Below are positions 25,628 through 34,834 of a stretch of DNA of 64,000 nucleotides, in pieces. The stretch is from Oceanobacillus oncorhynchi. Lineage in GTDB: Bacteria > Bacillota > Bacilli > Bacillales > Amphibacillaceae. Where the stretch lies: the NCBI RefSeq assembly GCF_000821065.1, contig NZ_CDGG01000001.1, positions 1,550,001-1,614,000 on the forward strand, read 5' to 3'. Position 1 is the first letter of the stretch. Every line of letters starts with the position of its first letter. The position numbers and the translations under genes were made by a program. The notes beneath the pieces are model-generated. The model ran no database searches, had not been told where the DNA came from, and saw only the letters and a list, made by a program, of their open reading frames with translations.

Positions 25628-27133
25628 ATGTTGGATTATTTAATATCGGGACTATTAAATGTAGTCACTGACCCAATAAACCTAATTATGCTAATTGCTG
25701 CAATATTTATTGGATATTTGGGCGGAGCTATTCCGGGGGTTAGTGGAACAATGCTGGTGGTAATAATGGTTCCGGTTACTTATTCATTTGAACCAGATTC
25801 GGCTTTTATTTTACTTACTGGGATATATGCAATAACTGCATTTTCAGGTGCTATTAGTGCTATTTTACTTAGAACACCAGGAACTCCAGAAGCGGTAGTA
25901 ACCACGTTTGACGGCTATCCTATGGCGCAGAAAGGGCAGCCTGGAAGAGCTCTGGGGATAGCAATTTTCTGCTCCGTTGTAGGAGGAGTTATTGGTACAC
26001 TCTGTTTGATGCTAATTTCCCCAGCGTTGGCGAACGTAGCCCTCTCTTTTTCAGCTCCAGAGTATTTTGCTTTAGCAGTAATGGGATTGACGGTAGTAGC
26101 TTCGCTTAGTGGAAAGGCTTTGGCAAAAGGGTTGATAGGAGTATTAATCGGGTTAATGATTAGTACAATAGGTATGGATCCGTTGACAGGAACATTGCGT
26201 TATACTTTTGGATCTTCAGCTTTATTATCAGGAATTGATTTGATTCCGGTAATTATTGGACTTTTTGCTTTATCGGAATTCCTTAAAAAAACGACAGAGA
26301 GCCATGCTGTGCAAGAGGTAATATCAAATGTTAAAACAAAGTTATTTGAAATAGAAATATTTAAAAAAATAAAAGGTACAATGGCCAGATCTACTATTAT
26401 TGGTATATTTGTCGGCATTTTACCGGGGATAGGTGCAACTACCGCCTCTATGCTTAGTTACAGTGAAACGGTAAGGTGGTCTAAAGAAAAAGAAAAAGAT
26501 TCTTATGGTAAAGGTAATCCAAAGGGGATTGCTGCATCGGAAACAGCAAATAATGCTGCAGCAATGGGGACGCTTGTTCCGTTATTATCATTGGGGATTC
26601 CGGGCGGCGCAACTGCAGCAGTTTTATTAGGTGCTTTTGTTCTTCATGGAATGCAGCCGGGCCCGACACTATTCAGTACGGAGCCAGAATTGATGTATAC
26701 CATATTTGCAGCATTGCTGATTGCGAATTTAGTTATGCTGATTGTATCAAAACCATTTATAAAAATATTTCAAAAAATAGTTAATGTTCCTTATTCTATT
26801 TTAGGTCCGCTTATTGTTGTGTTTTGTGTTATTGGTACTTACACAGTCCGGAATAGTTATGTTGATATTTTGATTATGGTTGTGTTTGGGATTATTGGTT
26901 TTATCCTTGAAAAATACCGTTTTCCTTTGGCGACAATTATTCTGGGTGTCGTGTTAGGTCCGTTAACGGAAAGTCAATTTAGAAGAGCTGTTGAGATGTC
27001 TAGCGGAGACTTTTCTATTTTCTTCACAAGACCTATTAGCTTAACTTTATTGATTATTTCAGCATTAATGTTGTTTTTCCCATTAATTAGCGGATTATTT
27101 AAAAAGAGAAAAAATCAAGAGCAAGAGGGCTAA
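25628..27133 (+). CDS. tripartite tricarboxylate transporter large permease TctA
   Basis: A 501-residue membrane protein with about twelve helices. Family motifs GAIPGVSGTMLVVIMVP (about 32-49), GILPGIGATTASMLSYSE (about 258-275), SETANNAAAMGTLVPLLSLG and GIPGGATAAVLLGA are all present. It is the transport channel of the TctABC system and closes the transporter block; a 109-nt gap leads to the pdxA-like gene. Confidence 0.92.
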   Translation: MLDYLISGLLNVVTDPINLIMLIAAIFIGYLGGAIPGVSGTMLVVIMVPVTYSFEPDSAFILLTGIYAITAFSGAISAILLRTPGTPEAVVTTFDGYPMAQKGQPGRALGIAIFCSVVGGVIGTLCLMLISPALANVALSFSAPEYFALAVMGLTVVASLSGKALAKGLIGVLIGLMISTIGMDPLTGTLRYTFGSSALLSGIDLIPVIIGLFALSEFLKKTTESHAVQEVISNVKTKLFEIEIFKKIKGTMARSTIIGIFVGILPGIGATTASMLSYSETVRWSKEKEKDSYGKGNPKGIAASETANNAAAMGTLVPLLSLGIPGGATAAVLLGAFVLHGMQPGPTLFSTEPELMYTIFAALLIANLVMLIVSKPFIKIFQKIVNVPYSILGPLIVVFCVIGTYTVRNSYVDILIMVVFGIIGFILEKYRFPLATIILGVVLGPLTESQFRRAVEMSSGDFSIFFTRPISLTLLIISALMLFFPLISGLFKKRKNQEQEG

Positions 27134-27242
27134 CCTAATAGATAAAGAAAATTAATGATTTATATTTGCTCTCATTAAAATGAAAGGCAAGAGAAATATC
27201 ATCATCAAAGAATGTGAAATTATTTATTGAGGAGGAGTTTAA

Positions 27243-28241
27243 ATGAGTAAACCACGAGTTGGGTTATTATATGGAGATGCGGCAGGGGTAGGACCGGAAA
27301 TTGTTGCGAGAGCAATGATAAAGGAAGAAATTTTAGAACAAGCAACATGGGTTTTAATAGGAGACGAAAGAATCTTTCAAAGAGGTGCTGAGGTAGCGGG
27401 TAATGAAATGAAGTATCAAAAGGTAGATACAATAGACGATGTTGATCCTGCGAAGGGCAGCTTATGGCTTATTGATGTAAAATCTACTGATCCTAATGAT
27501 GTCGAATATGGTACTTTATCTGCTGCTTCAGGAAAAGCTGCAGGAGACAATTTAGTATATGCGCTTAATTTGGCAAAAGAAGGAAAGTTGGACGGTTTAA
27601 CTTATGGTTCTATGAATAAAAGTGCCCTGTATCAGGGAGGGTATGAATTTAAGGATGATATTCATTTAGTAGCTTCTGTATTTGAATTAGAATCAGGATT
27701 TAGTGAAGTGAATGTAATGAATGATGTATGGTTTACGCGTGTGACATCTCACGTGCCTTTAAAAGAAGTTGCAGAAAATATTACTAAAGAAAGTGTACTA
27801 GAAAGTATCTATTTTGCTAATGAGATTGTTTCTAAAGCTGGTATTAAACCAAAAATAGCAATTGCTGGGCTGAATCCACATGCAGGAGATAATGGATTAT
27901 TAGGTGATGAAGAGAATGATATTATCATCCCGGCAATTGAAGAAGCGAAAGAGAATGGTGTGGATGCTCATGGGCCATTCCCGGCAGATACAATGTTCCT
28001 TAGGTTAGAAAAAGAATCATTTAACACTCTGCTCGCAATGTATCATGACCAAGCTCAAATAGGAATGAAAACATTAGGATTTAGCAAAGGAATTACGATT
28101 AGTGGTGGATTGCCAATTGTAATTACAACCCCTGCTCATGGGACAGCATTTGATATTGCAGGTAAAGGAATTGCCGATTCAAATGCACTAGAAGAGTCAT
28201 TAAAATTGTGTGTGAAATTAATCAATAACGGCTATAAGTAA
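27243..28241 (+). CDS. PdxA family NAD-dependent dehydrogenase (acid-sugar type)
   Basis: A 332-residue member of the 4-hydroxythreonine-4-phosphate dehydrogenase family, which oxidise a hydroxyl and usually decarboxylate. The metal histidines are kept: His170 (SHVPL), His213 (GLNPHAG) and His268 (MYHDQ). The GHTE motif that contacts substrate in E. coli PdxA is replaced by KDDIH (137-141). No DUF1537 acid-sugar kinase gene is nearby, unlike known PdxA2 threonate/erythronate clusters. I infer it oxidises an unphosphorylated or unusual acid sugar rather than making vitamin B6. GAGGAGG precedes the ATG. Confidence 0.82.
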   Translation: MSKPRVGLLYGDAAGVGPEIVARAMIKEEILEQATWVLIGDERIFQRGAEVAGNEMKYQKVDTIDDVDPAKGSLWLIDVKSTDPNDVEYGTLSAASGKAAGDNLVYALNLAKEGKLDGLTYGSMNKSALYQGGYEFKDDIHLVASVFELESGFSEVNVMNDVWFTRVTSHVPLKEVAENITKESVLESIYFANEIVSKAGIKPKIAIAGLNPHAGDNGLLGDEENDIIIPAIEEAKENGVDAHGPFPADTMFLRLEKESFNTLLAMYHDQAQIGMKTLGFSKGITISGGLPIVITTPAHGTAFDIAGKGIADSNALEESLKLCVKLINNGYK

Positions 28242-28257
28242 AGCTATTACAACTTGT

Positions 28258-28293
28258 AGAGTTCCCTCCTCTAAAGAGAAAGGAGAGAACTCT
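28258..28293 (+). other. intercistronic stem-loop after pdxA-like gene
   Basis: AGAGTTC-CTCCT pairs with AGGAG-GAACTCT. No T tract follows. It resembles the hairpins after tctC and dhaL, suggesting mRNA processing or partial termination between operon segments. Confidence 0.6.
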
Positions 28294-28330
28294 GCAAAAC
28301 AATACATAAATAACCGAGGAGGTTCCTCTC

Positions 28331-29320
28331 ATGAAAAAAGTCATTAACAATCCAGGTGATGTAGTTGAAGAAATGTTAGAAGGGATCATGCGCGCGCATC
28401 ATGGTAGCTTCCAAAAAGTAGAGGGAGTAAACGGAATCGTTAAAAAAGAATTAAAAGATAAAGTTGCTGTTGTTACTGGTGGCGGAAGCGGTCATGAACC
28501 TCTTTTCTTTGGTGTAGTTGGTGATGGGCTGGCTGACGGAGTTGCGATTGGAAATGTTTTTGCTGCTCCTACGCCGAATACGGTTCAAGAGGTAGCGAAA
28601 ACAGTGGACTCTGGTAAAGGAGTTTTATTTATATACGGGAACTATGCAGGGGATGTTCTTAACTTTGATATGGCAGCAGAGTTACTTGAATTTGAAGATG
28701 TGCAGACGACGACTGTTAAAGTGACGGATGATGTGGTTTCTGCACCGTTAGAAAGAAAAGAAGATCGTCGTGGAATTGCGGGAGATATTTTCGTTATTAA
28801 AGTGGCAGGAGCAGCTGCTGAGAAAGGTCTTTCTTTAGAAGAAGTGACAGCGGTATCACAAAAAGCGAATGAACATACTTACTCTATTGGGGTAGCATTA
28901 TCGCCGGGAACCATTCCTGATTCTGGAGAACCTACGTTTACATTAGCTGATGATGAAATAGAGTTAGGCATGGGTATCCACGGAGAACCAGGGATGGAGC
29001 GGACAAAACTAATGCCGGCTGATGAACTTACCAATCAATTAATGGAAAAGTTGTTAGATGAAAGTCAATTGACCTCGGATGATGAAGTGAGTGTTTTAAT
29101 CAATGGACTTGGCTCAACAACGTTAATGGAGCTGTTTATCGTTAACCGCAAAGTAGCGCAAATTCTGGATGAAAAAGGAATTGGCATTCATGATATCGAT
29201 GTAAATAATTATTGTACAACGCAAGAAATGGGAGGCTTTTCGATTTCTTTACTGGAATTGGATGATGAATTAAAAGCATATTATGATGCTCCGGCAAATG
29301 CACCATACTACAAGAAATAA
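28331..29320 (+). CDS. dhaK: dihydroxyacetone kinase subunit DhaK (candidate erythrulose kinase)
   Basis: A 329-residue DhaK. GGGSGHEP (about 50-57) and the substrate-linking histidine His217 in MGIHGEPG, which forms a hemiaminal with the ketone, are both present. The family phosphorylates short ketoses; known relatives act on erythrulose. GAGGAGG precedes the ATG and dhaL follows after 20 nt. No dhaM (PTS phosphodonor) gene is present, so ATP may be the donor. Given the downstream erythrose/erythrulose-type isomerases, erythrulose is the likely substrate here (inference). Confidence 0.9.
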   Translation: MKKVINNPGDVVEEMLEGIMRAHHGSFQKVEGVNGIVKKELKDKVAVVTGGGSGHEPLFFGVVGDGLADGVAIGNVFAAPTPNTVQEVAKTVDSGKGVLFIYGNYAGDVLNFDMAAELLEFEDVQTTTVKVTDDVVSAPLERKEDRRGIAGDIFVIKVAGAAAEKGLSLEEVTAVSQKANEHTYSIGVALSPGTIPDSGEPTFTLADDEIELGMGIHGEPGMERTKLMPADELTNQLMEKLLDESQLTSDDEVSVLINGLGSTTLMELFIVNRKVAQILDEKGIGIHDIDVNNYCTTQEMGGFSISLLELDDELKAYYDAPANAPYYKK

Positions 29321-29340
29321 TGGAGTTGGAGGGATTTACA

Positions 29341-30000
29341 ATGACGGCAACGGACGTAAAAAAATTGGATGCTGCGCAAACAAAAGCAATGATTCTCTAT
29401 GCAGGAGAAAAAATAAGAGAAAATAAGCCATTGTTAACAAAAGTGGATAGCGCGATTGGTGATGGCGACCATGGAATTGGTATGTCAGTAGGCTTTGAAA
29501 AAGTGGAAGAAAATCTAAAAGATCAAGAATTTACAACGATTAATGATATTTTTAAAAAGACGGGTATGTCCATGGTGCAATCTATGGGAGGAGCTTCTGG
29601 CGTTATTTTCGGCACGATGTTTCTTGGCGGTGTAAAAGATCTGGATTCTAAAAGTGAATTAGATGTACCTGTACTTTCGGAAATTTTTAGTGCATCCTTA
29701 GATGCGATTAAGCAGCGGGGTAAAGCCAGTTTAGGAGATAAAACAATGATTGACGCTCTGGAGCCGGCTGTTAATGGGTTGAAAGAGAGTGTAACTGACT
29801 CTGCAACACTATTAGAAGCTTTGAAAAAAGCAGAAGAAAATGCTGCTGATGGAGTAGAGAAATCTAAGAATTATATTGCGAAATTTGGAAGAGCAAAATC
29901 TTTAGGGGAAAGAGCGCTTGGTAATCAAGATGCTGGTGCTACAAGTGTATGGATCATCTTTAAATCCATGAGAGAATGGGTAGAGCAATTAAATAAATAG
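29341..30000 (+). CDS. dhaL: dihydroxyacetone kinase ADP/ATP-binding subunit DhaL
   Basis: A 219-residue helical-barrel subunit with the Mg-nucleotide motif DSAIGDGDHGIGMS (about 35-48) and GASGVIFGTMFLGG. The start at 29341 follows TTGGAGGGA; the reading frame extends upstream into the dhaK stop without a ribosome site. It supplies the phosphoryl group to the substrate held by DhaK. A hairpin separates it from tkt. Confidence 0.88.
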   Translation: MTATDVKKLDAAQTKAMILYAGEKIRENKPLLTKVDSAIGDGDHGIGMSVGFEKVEENLKDQEFTTINDIFKKTGMSMVQSMGGASGVIFGTMFLGGVKDLDSKSELDVPVLSEIFSASLDAIKQRGKASLGDKTMIDALEPAVNGLKESVTDSATLLEALKKAEENAADGVEKSKNYIAKFGRAKSLGERALGNQDAGATSVWIIFKSMREWVEQLNK

Positions 30001-30010
30001 ATACGAGGTT

Positions 30011-30045
30011 AATATAGAGGCATTTCTAAGGAGTGCCTCTATATT
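30011..30045 (+). other. intercistronic stem-loop after dhaL
   Basis: AATATAGAGGCA and TGCCTCTATATT form a perfect 12-bp stem with an 11-nt loop and no clear T tract. Confidence 0.65.
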
Positions 30046-30099
30046 ATTGAGGCGATTAAAAACAGCAGCTTATATAAAGTAAGGAGAAGGTGATTTAAA

Positions 30100-32112
30100 A
30101 TGACAAGTACTACAAACGTATCAACAGAACAATTATCTATTAATACAATTCGAACATTATCCATTGATGCCATTGAAAAAGCAAATTCAGGACATCCCGG
30201 TCTGCCGATGGGGGCAGCACCAATGGCTTACACGCTATGGACGGAATTTATGAGGCATCATCCGAAAAGTTCAAAATGGTTTAACCGTGACCGTTTTGTC
30301 CTTTCGGCTGGTCATGGTTCGATGCTTTTGTACAGTTTGCTGCATTTATCAGGCTATGACGTATCATTAAATGATATTAAAAATTTTCGTCAATACGGAT
30401 CTAAAACCCCAGGGCATCCGGAAGTGCATCATACGGATGGGGTAGAAACCACAACTGGCCCGCTCGGACAAGGAATTGCGACAGCTGTTGGAATGGCGAT
30501 AGCGGAAACGCACCTGGCTGCTACTTATAATAAGGAAGGTTTTAATGTAGTCGATCATCATACCTTTGCACTTGTGGGTGACGGAGATTTAATGGAAGGA
30601 ATTTCTCATGAAACTGCCTCCTTAGCCGGTCATCTTGGTTTAGGGAAATTAGTTGTCTTGTATGATTCAAATGATATTTCACTAGATGGTGATTTAGATA
30701 GATCTTTTTCAGAGAATGTGCAGGAGCGTTTTCAAAGCTATGGCTGGGAAGTCATTCGGGTGGAAGATGGAAATGATGTCGATGCTTTGAGAAAGGCAAT
30801 GAAAGCAGCGAAACAAAATACGGAACAGCCGACACTAATTGAAGTGAAAACGGTAATTGGGTATGGGTCGCCCAATAAATCAGGATCTTCTTCTTCGCAT
30901 GGAGCGCCTCTTGGTGAAGAGGAAGCGAAACTTACGAAACAAAACTATAACTGGGAATATGGTGCTTTTCACGTCCCCGTTGAAGTATATGACGATTTTA
31001 AAAATAAAGTTGCAGAAAAAGGTGCCAAGGCAGAAAGTGATTGGAATGAACTGGTAGAAGCTTATGCTGATAAGTATCCAGAAGAGGGGAAACAATTGCA
31101 ATCAGTGATGAAAGGAGAATTACCGGCTAATTGGGATAAAAATCTCCCGGTCTATGAAGCTGGTTCTTCTCTGGCAACGCGAGCCTCGTCTGGAGAAGTG
31201 CTAAATGCCATCGCGAAGAATGTACCTAATTTCATCGGTGGCAGTGCGGATTTGGCGGGATCTAATAAAACAACGATAAAGGATGTATCTGATTTTTCAA
31301 AGGCTGATTACGCCGGGAAAAATATTTGGTTTGGAGTGCGTGAATTTGCAATGGCGGCAGCGCTTAATGGGATGGCCCTTCATGGCGGGTTAAACGTATT
31401 TGGCGGCACCTTCTTTGTATTCAGTGATTATTTACGTCCGGCAGTAAGATTATCTTCTTTAATGAAATTGCCAGTCACCTATGTTTGGACACATGATTCT
31501 ATTGCAGTTGGAGAAGACGGGCCCACTCATGAACCGGTGGAGCATCTTGCTTCTTTCCGTGCAATGCCTGGTTTGTCTCTTATCAGACCTGCGGATGGAA
31601 ATGAAACGCAGGCAGCGTGGAGACTTGCTTTGGAGACAACGAATCAGCCAACAGCTATTGTATTATCGAGGCAGAACCTTCCGACTTTACCAGGAACAAA
31701 GGAAAGTGCTTATGAAGGCGTGAAGAAAGGTGCTTATGTGGTGAGTGATTCTTCTCAAGGTGAGCCTGATGCTATTCTTTTGGCAACCGGTTCTGAAGTT
31801 CAGCTGGCTGTCGAGGCTCAAAAGGTATTGCGGGAGAAGAATATAGATACTTCTGTCGTAAGTATGCCATCTTGGGATCGTTTTGAAGTACAAACATCCT
31901 CTTATAAAGAAAGTGTTTTGCTGCCTAACGTGAAGAAGCGGGTTGCTATTGAAATGGCCTCTCCATTTGGGTGGGACCGTTATCTTGGTAATGATGGAGT
32001 AATGATTGGTATAGATACGTTTGGGGCTTCTGGAAATGGAGATAAGTTAATCGAAGAATATGGATTTTGTGTTGAAAATATTGTGGCACAAGTGGAGCAT
32101 TTATTTGTTTAG
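30100..32112 (+). CDS. tkt: transketolase
   Basis: A 670-residue, full-length transketolase. The thiamine diphosphate motif [21 protein letters not shown] (shown to 20: [20 protein letters not shown]) lies near 155-175; [18 protein letters not shown] is at the N terminus and [20 protein letters not shown] near 410. It exchanges two-carbon units and can consume erythrose 4-phosphate plus xylulose 5-phosphate to give fructose 6-phosphate and glyceraldehyde 3-phosphate. Its place between dhaL and the DeoR regulator suggests a dedicated copy for the pathway; whether a housekeeping copy exists elsewhere cannot be seen. AAGGAGAAGG precedes the ATG. Confidence 0.95.
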   Translation: MTSTTNVSTEQLSINTIRTLSIDAIEKANSGHPGLPMGAAPMAYTLWTEFMRHHPKSSKWFNRDRFVLSAGHGSMLLYSLLHLSGYDVSLNDIKNFRQYGSKTPGHPEVHHTDGVETTTGPLGQGIATAVGMAIAETHLAATYNKEGFNVVDHHTFALVGDGDLMEGISHETASLAGHLGLGKLVVLYDSNDISLDGDLDRSFSENVQERFQSYGWEVIRVEDGNDVDALRKAMKAAKQNTEQPTLIEVKTVIGYGSPNKSGSSSSHGAPLGEEEAKLTKQNYNWEYGAFHVPVEVYDDFKNKVAEKGAKAESDWNELVEAYADKYPEEGKQLQSVMKGELPANWDKNLPVYEAGSSLATRASSGEVLNAIAKNVPNFIGGSADLAGSNKTTIKDVSDFSKADYAGKNIWFGVREFAMAAALNGMALHGGLNVFGGTFFVFSDYLRPAVRLSSLMKLPVTYVWTHDSIAVGEDGPTHEPVEHLASFRAMPGLSLIRPADGNETQAAWRLALETTNQPTAIVLSRQNLPTLPGTKESAYEGVKKGAYVVSDSSQGEPDAILLATGSEVQLAVEAQKVLREKNIDTSVVSMPSWDRFEVQTSSYKESVLLPNVKKRVAIEMASPFGWDRYLGNDGVMIGIDTFGASGNGDKLIEEYGFCVENIVAQVEHLFV

Positions 32113-32167
32113 GATCCGCATAGATTTAATTTTTTGGTGAACCCAATATTAATTCTGCCAAACTCAT

Positions 32168-32230
32168 AATATCCTCATCTATGAAGAATCGGGAGCAAAC
32201 CGAATCCGATAGATGGAGGATATTTCATTT
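32168..32230 (+). terminator. hairpin after tkt, probable terminator
   Basis: AATATCCTCATCTAT pairs with ATAGATGGAGGATATT, with an inner GATTCGG-type helix; followed by TTTCATTTCCTTTG. It ends the 9-kb operon. Confidence 0.6.
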
Positions 32231-32342
32231 CCTTTGTTTCTGCTTAGGGAGCATGGATACATAACTTTTAATAAAAAAACTCATTATTTAAAGTAAAATT
32301 ATCAATCGCTTTCATTTATTATTTTATTCATTCATTTTATGG

Positions 32343-32367
32343 TATAATACACCATAGACAACTATGG
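32343..32367 (+). promoter_or_regulatory. deoR-type gene promoter and operator
   Basis: TGGTATAAT (extended -10, TATAAT 32343-32348) is followed immediately by the palindrome CCATAG-ACAA-CTATGG (32352-32367). The palindrome at the transcription start is a good candidate for autoregulation by the downstream DeoR protein. TTTCATT repeats lie just upstream. Confidence 0.5.
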
Positions 32368-32412
32368 ACTAATTAGGAATAGGAATAGATACTTTTTTTG
32401 CGAGGATGACGG

Positions 32413-33195
32413 ATGATGAAAATGTTTGTTACGGAAAGAAGAAACAAGATAATGGAACTCTTGCATGATAAGCAGCGGCTGACCGTGAAAGAATTGTCGG
32501 AGCAAATCGGTGTGTCTGAAGCAACCTTGCGTACAGATTTAAACAAAATGGAGAAAAACGGTCTTTTAACTCGTACACATGGCGGTGCAATGTTAAATCA
32601 ACAGAGTGAAGTGGATTATGACACCAGTTTTTCTGTGCGTGAAAAGCAAAACCGTAAAGAAAAATCATTGATTGCTAAGGAAGCTTTTCAGTTCATTGAA
32701 GAAAAGCAATGTATCTTGCTCGATGCCAGTTCGACAGCACTTGAGTTAGCACGTTATCTTAATGAACAAATGATCCGGCTGACAGTGGTAACGAGCGGGA
32801 TTCAAACAGCGCTGGAGTTAAAGGATAACCCGAATATTACGGTTATTTTAATTGGTGGTGTAGTGACGAAGGGTTCTACGACAATGGAAGGCACATTAGG
32901 GGTGGAGTTATTAAACAAGCTTAATATTGATATTCTTTTTACTTCTGCCAATGGGTTTTCGGTAGAAAATGGAATGACCGATTTTAATTTGTATGAGGTT
33001 GAATTAAAACAACATATGGTGAAGAAAGCGCAGAAAATTGTGGCTGTTATTGACCATTCTAAAATTGGGGTGACTTCTAGTGCGCCGTTTGCAAGTACAG
33101 ATCAGATAGATGTACTTATTACCAATGATTCCATTGATTCGGATACAGAGCGAATTCTTGTGAATCATAATATTCAAGTGATTTCTGCGCTGTAA
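32413..33195 (+). CDS. DeoR/GlpR family transcriptional regulator
   Basis: A 260-residue protein: N-terminal DeoR helix-turn-helix (about 5-60; RLTVKELSEQIGVSEATLRT and GLLTRTHGGAML) and a C-terminal sugar-phosphate-sensing domain of the ribose 5-phosphate isomerase fold (about 75-250; LLDASSTALELA, VVTSGIQTALELK, VIDHSKIG). Effectors of this family are phosphorylated sugars; here an erythrulose or erythrose phosphate is plausible. It lies between the operon and the convergent rpiB/TIM genes, so it likely controls both. GAGG lies 7 nt before the ATG. Confidence 0.9.
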   Translation: MMKMFVTERRNKIMELLHDKQRLTVKELSEQIGVSEATLRTDLNKMEKNGLLTRTHGGAMLNQQSEVDYDTSFSVREKQNRKEKSLIAKEAFQFIEEKQCILLDASSTALELARYLNEQMIRLTVVTSGIQTALELKDNPNITVILIGGVVTKGSTTMEGTLGVELLNKLNIDILFTSANGFSVENGMTDFNLYEVELKQHMVKKAQKIVAVIDHSKIGVTSSAPFASTDQIDVLITNDSIDSDTERILVNHNIQVISAL

Positions 33196-33226
33196 AGGCA
33201 GTAATTTTTTGTTTTTATATAACTTT

Positions 33227-33274
33227 AAGGAAAAGCACTGTACAAGAATTTTCTTACGTACAGTGCTTTTCCTT
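33227..33274. terminator. bidirectional terminator between deoR and rpiB
   Basis: A perfect 17-bp stem: AAGGAAAAGCACTGTAC with GTACAGTGCTTTTCCTT over a 14-nt loop, between convergent genes. Confidence 0.85.
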
Positions 33275-33292
33275 ATGACAATATCGAAAGCG

Positions 33293-33775
33293 TTAACAAG
33301 AACTTTTTGCTGCATCTTTGAAGTTCTGATCAAGAAATTGGCTTTCTCTGTCAGTGATTTGATCTACTTTGCGTTGAGATCCGCCGGACCATGCTACATT
33401 CAGGTAGGCTTCCACTACTTTTTTAGCGGACTCTGGTCCGATGACTTGGGCTCCCAGTGCGATGATTTGGGCGTTATTACTTAATTGAGCGCGTTCTGCA
33501 GAGTACGTGTCATGCGCTGTTGCTGCGCGGATTCCTGGGTATTTATTAGCTGCAATTGCAACGCCGAGACCAGTTCCGCAAATAAGCACGCCGCGTTCTA
33601 TTTTCTTCTCGCTGATGGCTTCTGCTACATTGAAGGAAACCCCAGGATAGTCCACAGCATCGCCGGAATGTGCTCCGAAGTCCACCACTTCATGATCGGT
33701 TGATTCTTCAATAAATTTCTTTAACGTTTCTTTTAATTCATATCCGTTATGGTCTGCACCAATACCAATTTTCAT
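33293..33775 (-). CDS. rpiB: RpiB/LacA/LacB family sugar-phosphate isomerase (candidate D-erythrulose-4-phosphate isomerase)
   Basis: A 160-residue RpiB-fold isomerase. GIGADHNGYELK (4-15) and the catalytic cysteine Cys66 in LICGTGLG are present. The His99 of E. coli RpiB, in its HNDAN motif, opens the ribose furanose ring; here the segment reads SNNAQ (99-103), so that histidine is missing. Four-carbon ketose phosphates need no ring opening, which fits a D-erythrulose 4-phosphate to D-erythrose 4-phosphate isomerase (EryI/DerI type). Next to a TIM-like gene and transketolase. Family sure, substrate inferred. Confidence 0.85.
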   Translation of the reverse strand: MKIGIGADHNGYELKETLKKFIEESTDHEVVDFGAHSGDAVDYPGVSFNVAEAISEKKIERGVLICGTGLGVAIAANKYPGIRAATAHDTYSAERAQLSNNAQIIALGAQVIGPESAKKVVEAYLNVAWSGGSQRKVDQITDRESQFLDQNFKDAAKSSC

Positions 33776-33810
33776 TCTGCAAACTCCTCTCGTATATTTA
33801 ATCTACTTTC

Positions 33811-33839
33811 ATTATATACTTCTAATTTTCTTTTATCAA
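33811..33839 (-). promoter_or_regulatory. promoter of rpiB-like gene
   Basis: On the minus strand: TTGATA, 17-nt spacer, perfect TATAAT, about 36 nt before the start codon. Its -35 abuts an inverted repeat at 33841-33885. Confidence 0.75.
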
Positions 33840-33840
33840 C

Positions 33841-33885
33841 TTTTATTTTCATTTTTAATCAATATGATAATAAATGAAAATAAAA
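33841..33885. promoter_or_regulatory. inverted repeat, candidate DeoR operator
   Basis: TTTTATTTTCATTT (33841-33854) and AAATGAAAATAAAA (33872-33885) are perfect 14-bp inverted arms with a 17-bp gap, immediately upstream of the rpiB -35 box. A related half-site lies in the promoter at 23040-23067. Confidence 0.55.
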
Positions 33886-34035
33886 TTGCATACTTTATGG
33901 AAGCATCTTTTTCGACTGTGTACAATTCTACGGAAAAAGATTCTTTTGATTCAAAGTATACATTTTAGATATACGAGAGGACGTTAAAGGCTTTAATTAT
34001 TTTTTAAATCAATTATTATTTTATTTCATTTGCTT

Positions 34036-34809
34036 TTATTTTATTTTTACTTGTTTCACCGTATGAAGAATTTGTTTGTAATTTGCAGGGTCATGTCCGA
34101 ATCGGCCAATGAATACGCCGTCTACATCGTCATGGGTGATAATCTCATAGACATTGTCTTTGCTCACCGAACCGCCATAAATGATACGGATGGCTTCTGC
34201 TGTTTCTGTATGGTATGCTTCTTTAACAATTTCGCGGATTAGTTCATGTGTCTGTTGCACATATGCTGCATCGGCTGCTTCTGCCTTTCCGATTGCCCAG
34301 ACTGGCTCATAAGCTAAGATAACCCTTCCAATATGTTGTGTGTCGACCTCACCAAAGGAAGTAAGGATTTGTTCCTTCAATACCTGTTTCCGTTCCGATT
34401 TATTCTCCAAGTACGCTTCTTCACCAATGCATAGAACAGGAGTCAGCCCTTTTTCCAGCGTAAGCTTAGTTTTTAAATGAATCATTTCCAGTGTTTCGTG
34501 GAAAATATGTTGTCTCTCCGCGTGTCCGATTTCCACATGGGTTGCGCCCATGTCGATAATGGATTCGATTGAAATCTCTCCGGTATAAGCGCCATTTTCA
34601 TAGGGTGAAATATTTTGTGCGCCAAAGGCAATTTCAGACCCTTTTAAGGCTTGTGCTGCTGGGTAGAGGACACCTAAAGATGGGAAGGCGAATTTTTCTA
34701 CTTCGTTTTCGTTTTTGGCCACTTCTGCTAAGGCTTTTACTAATTCCGTTGCTTTGTCGATTGTGTTAACATATGTTTTATAGCTGATTCCAACGACTGG
34801 TTTTCTCAT
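34036..34809 (-). CDS. triosephosphate isomerase family protein (candidate L-erythrulose-1-phosphate isomerase)
   Basis: A 257-residue TIM homologue with the catalytic residues Lys11 (ISYKTY), His96 (IGHAERQ) and Glu168 (AYEPVWAIG), and a YGGSVS phosphate loop. It departs from glycolytic TIM at usually fixed sites: SYKTYVN for NWKMN and GHAERQ for GHSERR. Such second TIMs in erythritol/erythrulose loci (EryH/LerI) convert L-erythrulose 1-phosphate to D-erythrulose 4-phosphate. The rpiB-like gene lies 260 nt downstream in the same direction, giving the next step. A perfect cre lies upstream. Substrate inferred. Confidence 0.82.
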   Translation of the reverse strand: MRKPVVGISYKTYVNTIDKATELVKALAEVAKNENEVEKFAFPSLGVLYPAAQALKGSEIAFGAQNISPYENGAYTGEISIESIIDMGATHVEIGHAERQHIFHETLEMIHLKTKLTLEKGLTPVLCIGEEAYLENKSERKQVLKEQILTSFGEVDTQHIGRVILAYEPVWAIGKAEAADAAYVQQTHELIREIVKEAYHTETAEAIRIIYGGSVSKDNVYEIITHDDVDGVFIGRFGHDPANYKQILHTVKQVKIK

Positions 34810-34834
34810 ATTATTATCCTCGCTTTCTGCTTTT

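Noticed and set aside
33285-33298. cre-like sequence CGAAAGCGTTAACA with one mismatch
   Set aside because: It lies at the 3' end of rpiB between convergent genes, not at a promoter; probably chance.
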